Part shown: positions 16,474 through 25,958 of the stretch, piece after piece
How the letters are laid out: every line of letters begins with the position of its first letter
How positions within the stretch are numbered: position 1 is the stretch's first letter
NCBI RefSeq assembly: GCF_902728265.1
Contig: NZ_CACVBR010000011.1
Location: 1-64,000, forward strand
Direction: 5' to 3'
From: Chryseobacterium potabilaquae
Lineage (GTDB): Bacteria; Bacteroidota; Bacteroidia; Flavobacteriales; Weeksellaceae
DNA: 64,000 bases
Position numbers and translations under genes: made by a program
Notes under the pieces: model-generated
Databases searched by the model: none
What the model saw: the letters and a program-made list of their open reading frames with translations, nothing else
What the model was told of the DNA's origin: nothing

Positions 16474-16628
16474 TTATCGATATAAAAGTAGAATATGTAC
16501 CACGGGCTAATATCCGCATGGGTACTGAAAGTGAAATTATTAGAATTGGCCTTATTGATGGAAAAGGACAAATGGAAAAGACTGAGATTGAATACAAAAC
16601 GGCAAAAGGAAAAGTGAAGATAGTATGA
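16470..16628 (+). CDS. Small phage protein, unknown
   Basis: A 52-residue ORF overlaps both neighbours by 4 nt at ATGA junctions, so coupled translation is likely and supports it as real. The sequence is beta-rich (VEYVPRANIRMG, SEIIRIGLIDGKG). No function can be read. Confidence 0.55.
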   Translation: MIIDIKVEYVPRANIRMGTESEIIRIGLIDGKGQMEKTEIEYKTAKGKVKIV

Positions 16629-17524
16629 TCATTACAGGTTTAGAAAATAACTACTACTTATCACAGAATAATATTTGGATTAGCATAAATGGTTTTACCG
16701 ATATTCCAAATATATTGGAACTCAATGTAAATAATATCACAACAGGAGTTGCCTTACCGATATTAAGAATGTCTCCTTCTCCAGATAATGAGTTCAGATG
16801 TAATATCTGTATTCCCGTACGGGCTTTATTTCCATTTCCTGATCACATCAACATCAATTCTCTGCAATCTTTTCGGTTTGATTTTACCGTGAAATTTGAA
16901 GATATAGAAATTCCTGCTGAAACCATTTCCTTAACGAAATACTTTGTACTGGGAGGTCGAAATAAAAATGGAAAAGACGAGTGGTTTTTAACAGCATCTA
17001 CGGAGCTTATTGTAGGGAAATGGCTGGAATGGAGAACTGTAGCCCTCCCCGGTTATGCTAAAAGAATTCAGGGGAATGCCATTGTGGATTTTATTCCTAC
17101 CGATAAAGTAGTATTAAATAAACCTGTAGGTTGTGATTATAAAATCATAAAGTTCCTAAATTCTTTGGGGGGCTATCAATATTATCTCTTTGATAAGTTT
17201 CAGGAAAAATATAAGTCCAAAGTGGGGAAAACCTTATCCAAAATAACGGACAAGCTAAGGCAGCATAACCTTAGAAATATCGAAGTGAATACGGAAAGAA
17301 CCATTGAATTTCAAACAAAGACAGCTTTTGCTGCCCAAAGGGTCATTACCGATTTAATTTCTTCCCCCGAAGTTTTACTCTATGATCCCACTGGGGACGA
17401 CAATGATTCCTCGTGGGTAAGATTGATCATTGAAAATAATGATTCCATCGAGAACAATTGGGATCGGGTCTATGAAAACAAACTCGAATTTTCCTTTTCA
17501 AAATATATTAATAGAACGATATGA
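16625..17524 (+). CDS. Phage tail protein, possibly distal tail
   Basis: This 299-residue, beta-rich protein overlaps its neighbours by 4 nt on both sides, in a run with a large tail protein and the tape measure. That context suggests a distal-tail or baseplate part. No catalytic motif is visible and I do not recognise the family by sequence alone. Confidence 0.5.
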   Translation: MIITGLENNYYLSQNNIWISINGFTDIPNILELNVNNITTGVALPILRMSPSPDNEFRCNICIPVRALFPFPDHININSLQSFRFDFTVKFEDIEIPAETISLTKYFVLGGRNKNGKDEWFLTASTELIVGKWLEWRTVALPGYAKRIQGNAIVDFIPTDKVVLNKPVGCDYKIIKFLNSLGGYQYYLFDKFQEKYKSKVGKTLSKITDKLRQHNLRNIEVNTERTIEFQTKTAFAAQRVITDLISSPEVLLYDPTGDDNDSSWVRLIIENNDSIENNWDRVYENKLEFSFSKYINRTI

Positions 17525-19923
17525 TCACGGAGATTTGGATTGATGGTAAACCACTGGATTTGTATACTGATACAAGTATAAAGCATAGTTTACAGGTCAA
17601 CGATATTGCAGAGGTAAAGGACAGGCAAGCATCTTTTACCAATTCATTTTCGATTCCTAAAACTCCCAATAATATTCAACTCTTGGGTGGACTTGGAATT
17701 CCTTCAGACACCTCCCGAGCACCATACCAAAAACCTGATTGCAAAATGAAGATTGAAGGATTTGATTTTATTGTCAAAGGCTGGATGAATGTTACAGAAA
17801 CAAGTGATGATTATAAAATATACGTATACTCAGGAATTATCAATTTTTTCAAAGCCATTGAAAACAAAACATTAGGGAATGATCTTGATTTAAGCGAAAT
17901 AGATCATATCAAAGATTTAGATACGGTTATTCAGTCTTTTTCCAATACGAACTATAAGTATCTGATTACGGATTACAATGGTCTTACTCATTACGGGAAT
18001 GGGGATAACGTCATTAATATAGACCATCTCGTTCCGAGTGTCAGTGTAGAATATTTATGGAATAAAATCCGGGATACTTTTGGATTTGATTACACCGGGA
18101 GTGTTTTTGGAACCGAAGCATTTACTAACCTCTGGCTGACATACCCTAAATATATCGCTATTGATGAGCTTATTCCCATTACAGAAAATTCGGGATCCAA
18201 GTTTATTGGAAACACCAATATCCCTACGAATGATCCCAACTTACGATATGCTCCTCTGTTGGTGTCAGGGTATACGAATAACCAATATTTTATAGCTCCG
18301 GAAGATGGAAATTATAAGCTCACTTTTCATGTTGAAATTGGAACTGAATATTCTAATGAACTTATGATTAAGTATTTGCTTTGCATCAATCAGGAGAATA
18401 TTAATTATGATTCCAGAAGTTATACAACACTTATCATAACGAATTTCACATCCCAGACTCAGGACATTAGCATTAATGTTCTTCTTAATGCCGGGGATAA
18501 AGTTTCTTTTTTCAATTGGCATCCGAATCCCAATGGGCATATCCAATGGAATTCAGCCTACACTATTAAGTGGGAACTCTTTGATGCTGGAGATGTATCC
18601 TTTTCTCAGGAATTAAAGGACTTTTCCATCAAAGATTTTGTAAAAGAGATTTTGATTCAATTTGGGCTCACTATATTCCCTGATGAATTTTCTAATACTA
18701 TCGAATACATAACCTTAGGGGAAAGAATCAACGATGCAGAAGTTATGGATTGGTCAGAAAAATATAGGGAAAGAAGCTCAGAAAGTTATGTGTATGAAAG
18801 TTATGGACAACAAAATATATTTTCTTATCAATATCATGATAAAGAAAGCAACTACAATGATGGAGTCATAAAAATTGCCAATGAAAACCTTACAGAGAAA
18901 AAAGAAGTCTTTACCTCTAAAACGTATTCGCCGGATAGAGATTTTGTGAAATTTAAAATTAACGATGAGATTACAGAAACCTTGCGGGTTTTTAAGCTTT
19001 ATGACAAAAACGTTAAGGAAAGAAACGGTCAGATAGAAATTGAATATAAAGGACTTGAAAAAAGATTTCATTTTGTAAGGGAAAGAATTTTTACCGCTGA
19101 TACCACCATAGGAAGCAAGGTCTTACAGCAAGAACAAATGCTATCTTCTTTACCCCTTGCTGATTTTCAAGGATTAGACTGGATGAGTTTATTGCAAAAA
19201 AATTACAATGTATTTGGACAAATACTTAATGATTCAAGATTACATGATATTGAACTGAATTTAAATTTTATCGATTATCTTACCCTTGATTTAAGAAAGC
19301 TCTATTTCTTTCAGCAGGAACAGCAGTACTACCTTTTAAACAAACTTCAATTTGATAATACGAGCTCTAAAGGAGAATTCATAAGAGTTAAAAGATACTA
19401 TGATGATGTGGAAATTGTTGATCCTACTGACCCCAATCAGCCTTTCGTGAATATTGTTTGGGCAGAGGAGACCAATACTCCGAAAACAGGAACAGCTTCT
19501 TTGATTGAGGTCAAAATAGCCTCTTCATACTCACAAAATAATGATCCTTTTGTCACTTTTGAGTGGGAAAAATCTGGAGATAATATCAATTGGATTAGTC
19601 TGTTGACAGGTGTTTCTCCTTATGATGTTCCTTTATCTGATGGTATTCAGTGGATCAGAATGAAAGTTATAGCAGAGTCCGGAAACATTATTTACTCCAA
19701 TAAACTCCAATATGAAAAATTCATCATTGTTTGTAAAAGGTACCATGTCTGGGCTGCGGATTATCAGGGAATAGATGAGCTAATCATCGACTATATTAAC
19801 TGTGATGGGGTAGCAGTGCATGTGGCCGTAAGTGGTCCGTTTGGCTATCATGAGTATACGATGTGTGCGAGTGAAAACTCAATCAATACCAATGGAACCA
19901 TTGAAGATTTAGGAGGCTGTTAA
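17521..19923 (+). CDS. Large tail/baseplate protein
   Basis: The 800-residue protein starts with EIWIDGKPLDLY and NSFSIPKTPNN, a pattern I associate with tail proteins of Bacteroidota phages. A C-terminal Ig-like region near residues 650-740 (FVTFEWEKSGDNINW) may contact the host surface. It lies next to the tape-measure gene. It is inferred to be a tail-tip structural protein. Confidence 0.6.
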   Translation: MITEIWIDGKPLDLYTDTSIKHSLQVNDIAEVKDRQASFTNSFSIPKTPNNIQLLGGLGIPSDTSRAPYQKPDCKMKIEGFDFIVKGWMNVTETSDDYKIYVYSGIINFFKAIENKTLGNDLDLSEIDHIKDLDTVIQSFSNTNYKYLITDYNGLTHYGNGDNVINIDHLVPSVSVEYLWNKIRDTFGFDYTGSVFGTEAFTNLWLTYPKYIAIDELIPITENSGSKFIGNTNIPTNDPNLRYAPLLVSGYTNNQYFIAPEDGNYKLTFHVEIGTEYSNELMIKYLLCINQENINYDSRSYTTLIITNFTSQTQDISINVLLNAGDKVSFFNWHPNPNGHIQWNSAYTIKWELFDAGDVSFSQELKDFSIKDFVKEILIQFGLTIFPDEFSNTIEYITLGERINDAEVMDWSEKYRERSSESYVYESYGQQNIFSYQYHDKESNYNDGVIKIANENLTEKKEVFTSKTYSPDRDFVKFKINDEITETLRVFKLYDKNVKERNGQIEIEYKGLEKRFHFVRERIFTADTTIGSKVLQQEQMLSSLPLADFQGLDWMSLLQKNYNVFGQILNDSRLHDIELNLNFIDYLTLDLRKLYFFQQEQQYYLLNKLQFDNTSSKGEFIRVKRYYDDVEIVDPTDPNQPFVNIVWAEETNTPKTGTASLIEVKIASSYSQNNDPFVTFEWEKSGDNINWISLLTGVSPYDVPLSDGIQWIRMKVIAESGNIIYSNKLQYEKFIIVCKRYHVWAADYQGIDELIIDYINCDGVAVHVAVSGPFGYHEYTMCASENSINTNGTIEDLGGC

Positions 19924-19946
19924 GCTTATTTTACAATAGAAACTAT

Positions 19947-22900
19947 ATGAACCAAAATATAGACTTAGGGACATTTACTTGGGACACGACCAAGCTCTCG
20001 GATCAAATTGCAGCTAATTATTTGGCAATGCAAAGACTCTCCGGCGCTATAAGGGATGCCAATAAAGTCATTAAGCAATCAGGAGATACAATAAAGGAGT
20101 ATGAAAAAAGAATTGAATCCGAACAGAGGGCGCAACAGAGGCTCACAAATCAATTGGAGAACGGATACATTAGTCAGGAAAAATACAACGAAGAAATTGA
20201 GAAAAGTAATCAGCTCATTGATGGTTTCATTGATCAGCAGCAGGATGCAATAAGGACTCAGGCTAATTATGCAGTTGAAGTGACCCGCACCCAGCAGCAA
20301 CTCCGAGAGATGAGGCAGGAACAAACCGAACTCAATAATTTAATGTCTGCCGGAAGAACGGAAATTCAAGGTAATGAGGGTTCCTATAAAGAGCTTAATC
20401 GGGAATTAAGCGCCTTAAAAATAGAGGCTAAGAATTTAGGTGCTGAAATGATTAAACTTGAACAATCAGGAAAAAAAAATACTGAGGAATATAGGAATTT
20501 GGCTTCTCGGCTGGCAGAAGTGACAGTAGAAGAGCAGATGTTAAACGAGCAACTAGCGAACCTTGATTCATCCTTAGGAGATAATCAAAGAAATGTTGGT
20601 AATTATAAAGAGGCTATTTCAAGTGCTTTTGCTGAAATTTCTCAGGGAACTCTTCAAATGCTAAGTGGGAATACTCAGGAAGGCTTTAATTCTGTTAAGA
20701 ATGGTTTTAAAGGGATATATGATAATGCGCGTATGCTTATTAGCTTTTTAATTTCCAATCCATTAACAGGGGTGTTGGTAGGTATCCTAGCCATTGGAGT
20801 CGGAATTTATCAGGGAGCTAGTTATATGATCCAATATAATGAATCGATCAAAGAGAATATCAAATTAACTCAGGATCTTACGGGCACTCTAGGAAAAGCT
20901 GCCGACAATATTCGGGTAAAAGCCCAGGCACTCAGTGAAACATTTGGTGATGATTTTGGAGAGGTGCTAAAAACAGCGAATACCCTTGCCAAGCAATTGG
21001 GCGTAACGTATGAAGAGGCTTTTGATAAGATTGAACAAGGATATATCAGAGGAGCCAATGCCAATGGTGACTTTTTGGACAGACTTTCTGAATATGGTCC
21101 CCTATTAGACAAGTATGGATTTGATTTAGAAGAAATCATAGGTCTTCAGATTCAGGCGCAGCAGCAGGGATTATTTGGTGATAAGTTTGAAGATTCTATC
21201 AAAGAGGCGGGATTGTCTCTTGAAGAGTTTACCAAAGCACAGTCCGATGCTATTTCAAATGCCTTTGGAAAGACTTTTTCTGATAGAATATCTCATGATG
21301 TCAACTCCGGAGTTATTACGGTTAAAGATGCCCTTATCTTGATGTCTGCTGAAGCTAAAAAGCAGGGTTTATCGGTACAGCAGTTTGGAATTCTTACCGC
21401 AGATGTATTCAAAGGAGCAGGCGAAGACATTGGAGGAGCAAGAGTATTATTTGAAAATATTTATCAGGGAATTGATAATCTTCAGGAGCCTCTTACCCAA
21501 GTTCAGCAAAAGACCCTTGATCTAAGCAAAGCGAATTATGAGCTGGCAAAAGCAAAAGATGATGCATTGAAATCTGATTCACTCATGGAATTTATAAGTA
21601 ATATGAATTTGTTCCTGATAAAAGCAGAAACTGTATTTTATAAATTCATAGGGATTGTAACCGAAGTGATCGGCTGGATTGATCAGCTTACTGGAAGTTC
21701 TGAATTATTCGGAGAGATATGGGATGCTTTATCTCAGTATGCTAATCAGCTATGGAAAGCTGTCGAGGCGGTTGTGGATGTATTTAATGATTTGTTTGAA
21801 GCATTGGGACTGAGTAACAATGAAACACAGTCCTATATAAAGTCTATTCTTAAGGTATTAAATCCTTTACATCTGCTAAAGTTTTCAATAGAGGCAATTA
21901 CGTTAGGATTTAAAACGTTCTCTGCCGTGATTCAGTCCAGTAGAATTAGTCTTACAGCATTTGCTGTAAGTATAAAATCAATTTTCACTCAGCTTGTTTC
22001 AGCGGCAAAATCCTTTATGAGTTTAGATTTTGAAGGAGGTCTTAGTACATTAAAAAACATCAATATTTCTAAAGAGTTTGCCAATGCCAGGAAGGAAGCT
22101 GAGAGAATTGTAGCTTTAAATAAGACTCAAAAAATTGATCCGCCGAATAAAGTTAAAGACTTGAGTTTTGTCAATGATAAAAATCAATCTACTACTCAAG
22201 CAGATCGGGATGCCGAAGCAAAAGCAGCTGAAGAAGCAAGAAAGAAAGCAGAAGCTGATATAAAAAGAGGGGAGAATAAAAGAATTACTGATGCTAAGAA
22301 ATCTGCTGTTGATGCTAAAAAAGCCCTTGAAGAAGAAGCTAAGAGGGAATTAGAAATAGCCAGGGTAGCTGCAGAACAAAAATCAGATCTGGCTAAAACC
22401 GAACTTGCAGAATATATTTTAAATAATGCCGAGAAATATAAGAATGATAAAACCCTTCTTAAAAGTAAGCTGGATGATCAGAAAAACTATTTTGATACTG
22501 TTCGAAAACTTCAGGAACAGATAAATAATCAGGAAGAAGTTGCAAAAATATTTGCTGTTCAACAGAAGATAGATGAGCTCAATAAAAAGAAGGAATTAAA
22601 TCAGAATGATCTTAATGAAATCAGAAACCTCAATATAGAGATTGAAAATATCCATAAAGAGTATTCCAATAAAGATATTGAGCTTACCCATCAAACCAAC
22701 GAAAAAAAGAAAGAGCTCGATAAAAATTACGAAGAGCAAGTTTTAGAACAAAGAAAGCTCGCAAGAGCCATTGATTTCCAACAAAATATTCTTGACTTAG
22801 AAGACGGGCATGCATCAGAATATGTAATAAAACAAGTTCAACTTGATGAAGATACCCAACAAAAACTGGATCAATTCTTAAAAGAGAATGAGTTAAAAAG

Positions 22901-23699
22901 AGAACTTGATCAGGAGGATTATGATATAAATACTGAAATAAATGCACAAAGAAAAGAGCTTGAAAATCAAATTGCAATTATTGATGATGAAAATGAAAAA
23001 TTGAGAATTGAAAATCAATTGGGGCAAATCAGTATTATTGAGCAGCAATATGCACAGAGCAGAAAGCAGATTGATGATTCGATTACTCAATCAAAGTTAA
23101 ATGGATTTGCCACAGTATTTGGTGCTGCCAAACAGGCCTTTGGGGATCAAACAGCTGTTGGAAAAGCAGCAGCAATTGCTGAAACTACCATTAATACTTA
23201 TAAAGCAGCTCAATCCGCCTATTCAGCATTGGCAGGTATTCCGGTTGTGGGCCCTGCGTTAGGGGGTGCAGCAGCAGCATTTGCTGTTATTACGGGATTA
23301 AAAAATGTTCAGAAAATTGTTTCTACCAAAGATACATTTGCAAGCGGGGGTCTTATTCAAGGTGCATCCCATAGTAGTGGAGGTGTGCCTATTATGACCC
23401 CACAAGGAATGATTGAGGCAGAAGGGGGTGAAGTTATTATTAATAAAGTTTCAAGTAGGCTATTTAGAAATGAGCTGTCAGCTATTAATCAGGCTGGTGG
23501 CGGAGCAAAATTTGCTGCAGGTGGGATAGTAGGAAGCAATTTGGCTTCTGTTCAAAATTTATTCAAAATAAATACTCCCAATATTACTTTAGAACAAGAC
23601 GCTATATCTCAAATAACATCAGCGATATATTCTGGAAGTCAATCAGGAATTTCAGATATGGCAGACTCACGAAAAATACAACAAGGTGCAAGTTTTTAA
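19947..23699 (+). CDS. Tail tape-measure protein
   Basis: At 1250 residues it is the largest phage protein. Long coiled coils occupy residues 20-210 and 770-1040. A hydrophobic stretch lies near 260-290 (LTGVLVGILAIGVGIYQG), a TMP-like domain follows (about 310-520), and a Gly/Ala-rich hydrophobic region lies near 1060-1130. This is the classical tape-measure layout; it sets tail length and helps DNA entry. Length would predict a tail of roughly 190 nm by the usual 1.5 Å per residue rule. Confidence 0.88.
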   Translation: MNQNIDLGTFTWDTTKLSDQIAANYLAMQRLSGAIRDANKVIKQSGDTIKEYEKRIESEQRAQQRLTNQLENGYISQEKYNEEIEKSNQLIDGFIDQQQDAIRTQANYAVEVTRTQQQLREMRQEQTELNNLMSAGRTEIQGNEGSYKELNRELSALKIEAKNLGAEMIKLEQSGKKNTEEYRNLASRLAEVTVEEQMLNEQLANLDSSLGDNQRNVGNYKEAISSAFAEISQGTLQMLSGNTQEGFNSVKNGFKGIYDNARMLISFLISNPLTGVLVGILAIGVGIYQGASYMIQYNESIKENIKLTQDLTGTLGKAADNIRVKAQALSETFGDDFGEVLKTANTLAKQLGVTYEEAFDKIEQGYIRGANANGDFLDRLSEYGPLLDKYGFDLEEIIGLQIQAQQQGLFGDKFEDSIKEAGLSLEEFTKAQSDAISNAFGKTFSDRISHDVNSGVITVKDALILMSAEAKKQGLSVQQFGILTADVFKGAGEDIGGARVLFENIYQGIDNLQEPLTQVQQKTLDLSKANYELAKAKDDALKSDSLMEFISNMNLFLIKAETVFYKFIGIVTEVIGWIDQLTGSSELFGEIWDALSQYANQLWKAVEAVVDVFNDLFEALGLSNNETQSYIKSILKVLNPLHLLKFSIEAITLGFKTFSAVIQSSRISLTAFAVSIKSIFTQLVSAAKSFMSLDFEGGLSTLKNINISKEFANARKEAERIVALNKTQKIDPPNKVKDLSFVNDKNQSTTQADRDAEAKAAEEARKKAEADIKRGENKRITDAKKSAVDAKKALEEEAKRELEIARVAAEQKSDLAKTELAEYILNNAEKYKNDKTLLKSKLDDQKNYFDTVRKLQEQINNQEEVAKIFAVQQKIDELNKKKELNQNDLNEIRNLNIEIENIHKEYSNKDIELTHQTNEKKKELDKNYEEQVLEQRKLARAIDFQQNILDLEDGHASEYVIKQVQLDEDTQQKLDQFLKENELKRELDQEDYDINTEINAQRKELENQIAIIDDENEKLRIENQLGQISIIEQQYAQSRKQIDDSITQSKLNGFATVFGAAKQAFGDQTAVGKAAAIAETTINTYKAAQSAYSALAGIPVVGPALGGAAAAFAVITGLKNVQKIVSTKDTFASGGLIQGASHSSGGVPIMTPQGMIEAEGGEVIINKVSSRLFRNELSAINQAGGGAKFAAGGIVGSNLASVQNLFKINTPNITLEQDAISQITSAIYSGSQSGISDMADSRKIQQGASF

Positions 23700-23700
23700 T

Positions 23701-24018
23701 ATGAGTTTAGATAAAAAAATAAAAAGACTGAAGCAGGCATTAGTGGAGACTCATGATCCCGAATATATCAAAACATTAAAAGCTATTATTGTTGGAATGA
23801 CCAATTTCTATTTAGGATTGTCAAGTGATCTTGCTAAAAAGAGATTTGAGAATTCTTGCAAAGGCTGTGCTTTTAATCTACTGGATCCTATTGTTGAGCT
23901 GAGGGTTCAGGATGAAAAAGTTCCTGAGTTATCAGCAAGAATGTGCGCCCACTGTGAGGGCTGTGTGTTAAGTTATAAATTACGCCAATCAATAAAACCT
24001 TGTGAATTTTGGAAATAA
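23701..24018 (+). CDS. Cys-rich phage protein, probable metal-binding
   Basis: I choose the ATG at 23701 (MSLDKKIKRL) over the frame beginning inside the tape-measure gene, giving 105 residues. Cysteines occur as CKGC near residue 52 and CAHCEGC near 82, with another near the C terminus, which fits a zinc site. No family is recognised. Confidence 0.55.
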   Translation: MSLDKKIKRLKQALVETHDPEYIKTLKAIIVGMTNFYLGLSSDLAKKRFENSCKGCAFNLLDPIVELRVQDEKVPELSARMCAHCEGCVLSYKLRQSIKPCEFWK

Positions 24019-24287
24019 AAACTCGTTATAGTGTTAGAGATTTGGTTTCGGATAATTTGGAAATATTCTTCAAATTAGATGTACTGGGTATCAAAAATAT
24101 TAATACCGCCATTGATTATTTATCTATTTATGAAACGTATCAAAAATATTCCTGGATCAGGAAGAAATCAGATCGTGAAAAAGTGGTCGCGGATCAATGT
24201 AAAATTTCTGTTATTTCAGTGAAGAGGGCTTTGTCATTGATGAATCAAGAGTTAATCATTGAAAATAAAAATCCTACAATGAAGTAG
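24009..24287 (+). CDS. Small phage protein with helix-turn-helix-like segment
   Basis: It starts at a TTG (24009) overlapping the end of the previous gene and has 92 residues. The segment VADQCKISVISVKRALSLMN reads like a helix-turn-helix. It closes the tail gene run, and a terminator overlaps its 3' end. Confidence 0.5.
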   Translation: MEIKTRYSVRDLVSDNLEIFFKLDVLGIKNINTAIDYLSIYETYQKYSWIRKKSDREKVVADQCKISVISVKRALSLMNQELIIENKNPTMK

Positions 24288-24292
24288 GATTT
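24269..24292 (+). terminator. Terminator after the tail gene run
   Basis: AAATCCTAC (24269-24277, with the preceding A) pairs with GTAGGATTT (24284-24292) over a 6-nt loop; TTCTTATTT follows. It overlaps the last codons of the small gene before it and faces the leftward cargo genes. Confidence 0.55.
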
Positions 24293-24327
24293 CTTATTTA
24301 TGGACTATTAATAGAGTAATCTAAAGA

Positions 24328-24729
24328 TTACCATTCTTCAATTATAGTTGCCAACACTTTTCCAATAGCATCCCCAATTTTTCCTTCTAATTTCCATTTA
24401 AAATCGTCCCATTGTTTAGGGGTCATCTGATACTTTTTAAGAATGTCTTTAATTGCCTGGGTAGAGAGAAGCGCATCTAATTTTTCTTTTTTAGAAGGTT
24501 TTTTAAGAGCCGTTTGTACACCTGGATCATTGTATAATCTTTTTGCAATATAAGCCATTTTGATAGCCTTTTCAAGTCTTTGCTTAATACCACTAAGGCT
24601 AATTCTAGGCTGTACTGCATCCGGTTTATTCATTTCATCGAGCTCCTGTTGAGCTTTTTGGCCTTCAACAATGTATGTTTCTAATTTTCTTACATCTTCG
24701 GATGTGAGTTGATAATCTTGAGTTTCCAT
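24328..24729 (-). CDS. Cargo protein of unknown function
   Basis: The 133-residue protein is helical and charged with no signal or membrane segment. Unlike the late genes on both sides it is transcribed leftward, so it is probably expressed separately, for example in the lysogen. No family is recognised. Confidence 0.5.
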   Translation of the reverse strand: METQDYQLTSEDVRKLETYIVEGQKAQQELDEMNKPDAVQPRISLSGIKQRLEKAIKMAYIAKRLYNDPGVQTALKKPSKKEKLDALLSTQAIKDILKKYQMTPKQWDDFKWKLEGKIGDAIGKVLATIIEEW

Positions 24730-24948
24730 GGTTATTAATATTTAATGTGAATAGTTTATTTAAATATATAATAAAAATTTTTCACAATGAATTATTTGCT
24801 GCTAAAAAACAATTGTTAGCATAAAGTATTTGTAAATCAATAATTTATTTCAAATAATTTGAAAATTAAGCATTCATGAAAAATCAGTGAAAAGAGTATT
24901 ATAGCCAATACAAAAAATAATTATTTGTAGGTATGAGCTAATTAAGTT

Positions 24949-25432
24949 CTAATTATTTTTGCCAAAAAGCTTATTAATTTGCCTCATTTTAAAAGCTGCT
25001 GTTTCTCTCTTTGTTTCACTGTTTTTATCTAATATCCCGGATAGATTATCAAATTGGAAAGCTAAAAAATATTTTCCTATTGCGGTGTCAAAATATAGAT
25101 ACATATTGCCTTCTGGAAAGGTGAGAGTTAAAGTTTCTATTTTTTCATTTTTAAAATGCTCGTCTATTATATTGTAGATTTTGTTTATTGTTTCGTTATC
25201 GATTGAAAACTCAAAAGTATAAATGGTTGTGGGTGAAAATATATTCGTACCGATAACTGTATTAATATCAATATAACTCAATCTAGCTTTATTTTTGTTG
25301 GTATATAATTCAAGTCCACCCCAAGGAGTTTTTCCTACTAAATTCCAATTATCAGATGAATCTGTTACAGTAAATTGGGAAAATAGAAGTCCATAAGTGC
25401 TTAATAATAAAGCTAATGTGATTTTTTTTCAT
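24949..25432 (-). pseudogene. Secreted cargo protein with a +1 frameshift in an A8 tract
   Basis: An ATG at 25432-25430 is followed by eight A residues. With eight the frame closes soon; with seven it would read MKKITLALLLSTYGLLFSQ, a clear signal peptide, and continue without a stop through 25281 to the end at 24949 (about 160 residues). So the gene is intact except for one extra A in the homopolymer, next to the start codon. It may be a true pseudogene, a phase-variable gene, or a base-calling error. The mature protein (FTVTDSSDNWNLVG onward) is not recognised. Confidence 0.65.
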
Positions 25433-25539
25433 GGTATTCTTTTAGCTAAAAGTAAAAAGAATAATTGATAATAAACAAATTAATTTTTCAAAACTTAATA
25501 TCTCCTCAGATGCTTTTATTCAGTTATTTTAATATAGAC

Positions 25540-25842
25540 TTATAGTCCGCTGATACCATGTTTTATTAGCTTTTTATACAATTGATATTCTTTCATACGA
25601 TACTCATCAAATCCTTCTTTATCAGCAGCCAATTCACCCTTTATTTTGCACCATTCGATATATTCTTTATACTCTTGATCATCCTTTAACTTTTCTTCAT
25701 GCCTGGTAATATATTTATTAACAGGTGGATTTGATATAACCTCTTTTTTCTTGCCAAAAACAACTTTCGCAATAAGATACAGCCCGATTATAAATAAAAT
25801 AAATGGTGTAAGCATATAAAAATATATCAAAAATTTGACCAA
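25540..25842 (-). CDS. Small membrane-anchored cargo protein
   Basis: One N-terminal membrane span (VKFLIYFYMLTPFILFIIGL) is followed by a charged cytoplasmic tail; 100 residues in total. It is the third leftward gene between the tail and head modules. A -7-like TATTTTTG sits upstream on the minus strand at 25905-25912. Function unknown; superinfection exclusion is one possibility for such phage-borne proteins. Confidence 0.5.
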   Translation of the reverse strand: MVKFLIYFYMLTPFILFIIGLYLIAKVVFGKKKEVISNPPVNKYITRHEEKLKDDQEYKEYIEWCKIKGELAADKEGFDEYRMKEYQLYKKLIKHGISGL

Positions 25843-25958
25843 AACTATTTTAATTGCCTTTCTATAAGCTTATTAAAGTTAGTTTTTTCTATCAGTTATC
25901 ATGACAAAAATACATTTTTTTCTTCAAAAATTTGTAATAAGGAAAACTCAATTTTTTC

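Noticed and set aside
25904-25935. Rightward promoter for the protease gene at 25959
   Set aside because: The only TAnnTTTG match here (25905-25912) faces left; rightward the sequence AAAATTTG lacks the TA of the consensus.
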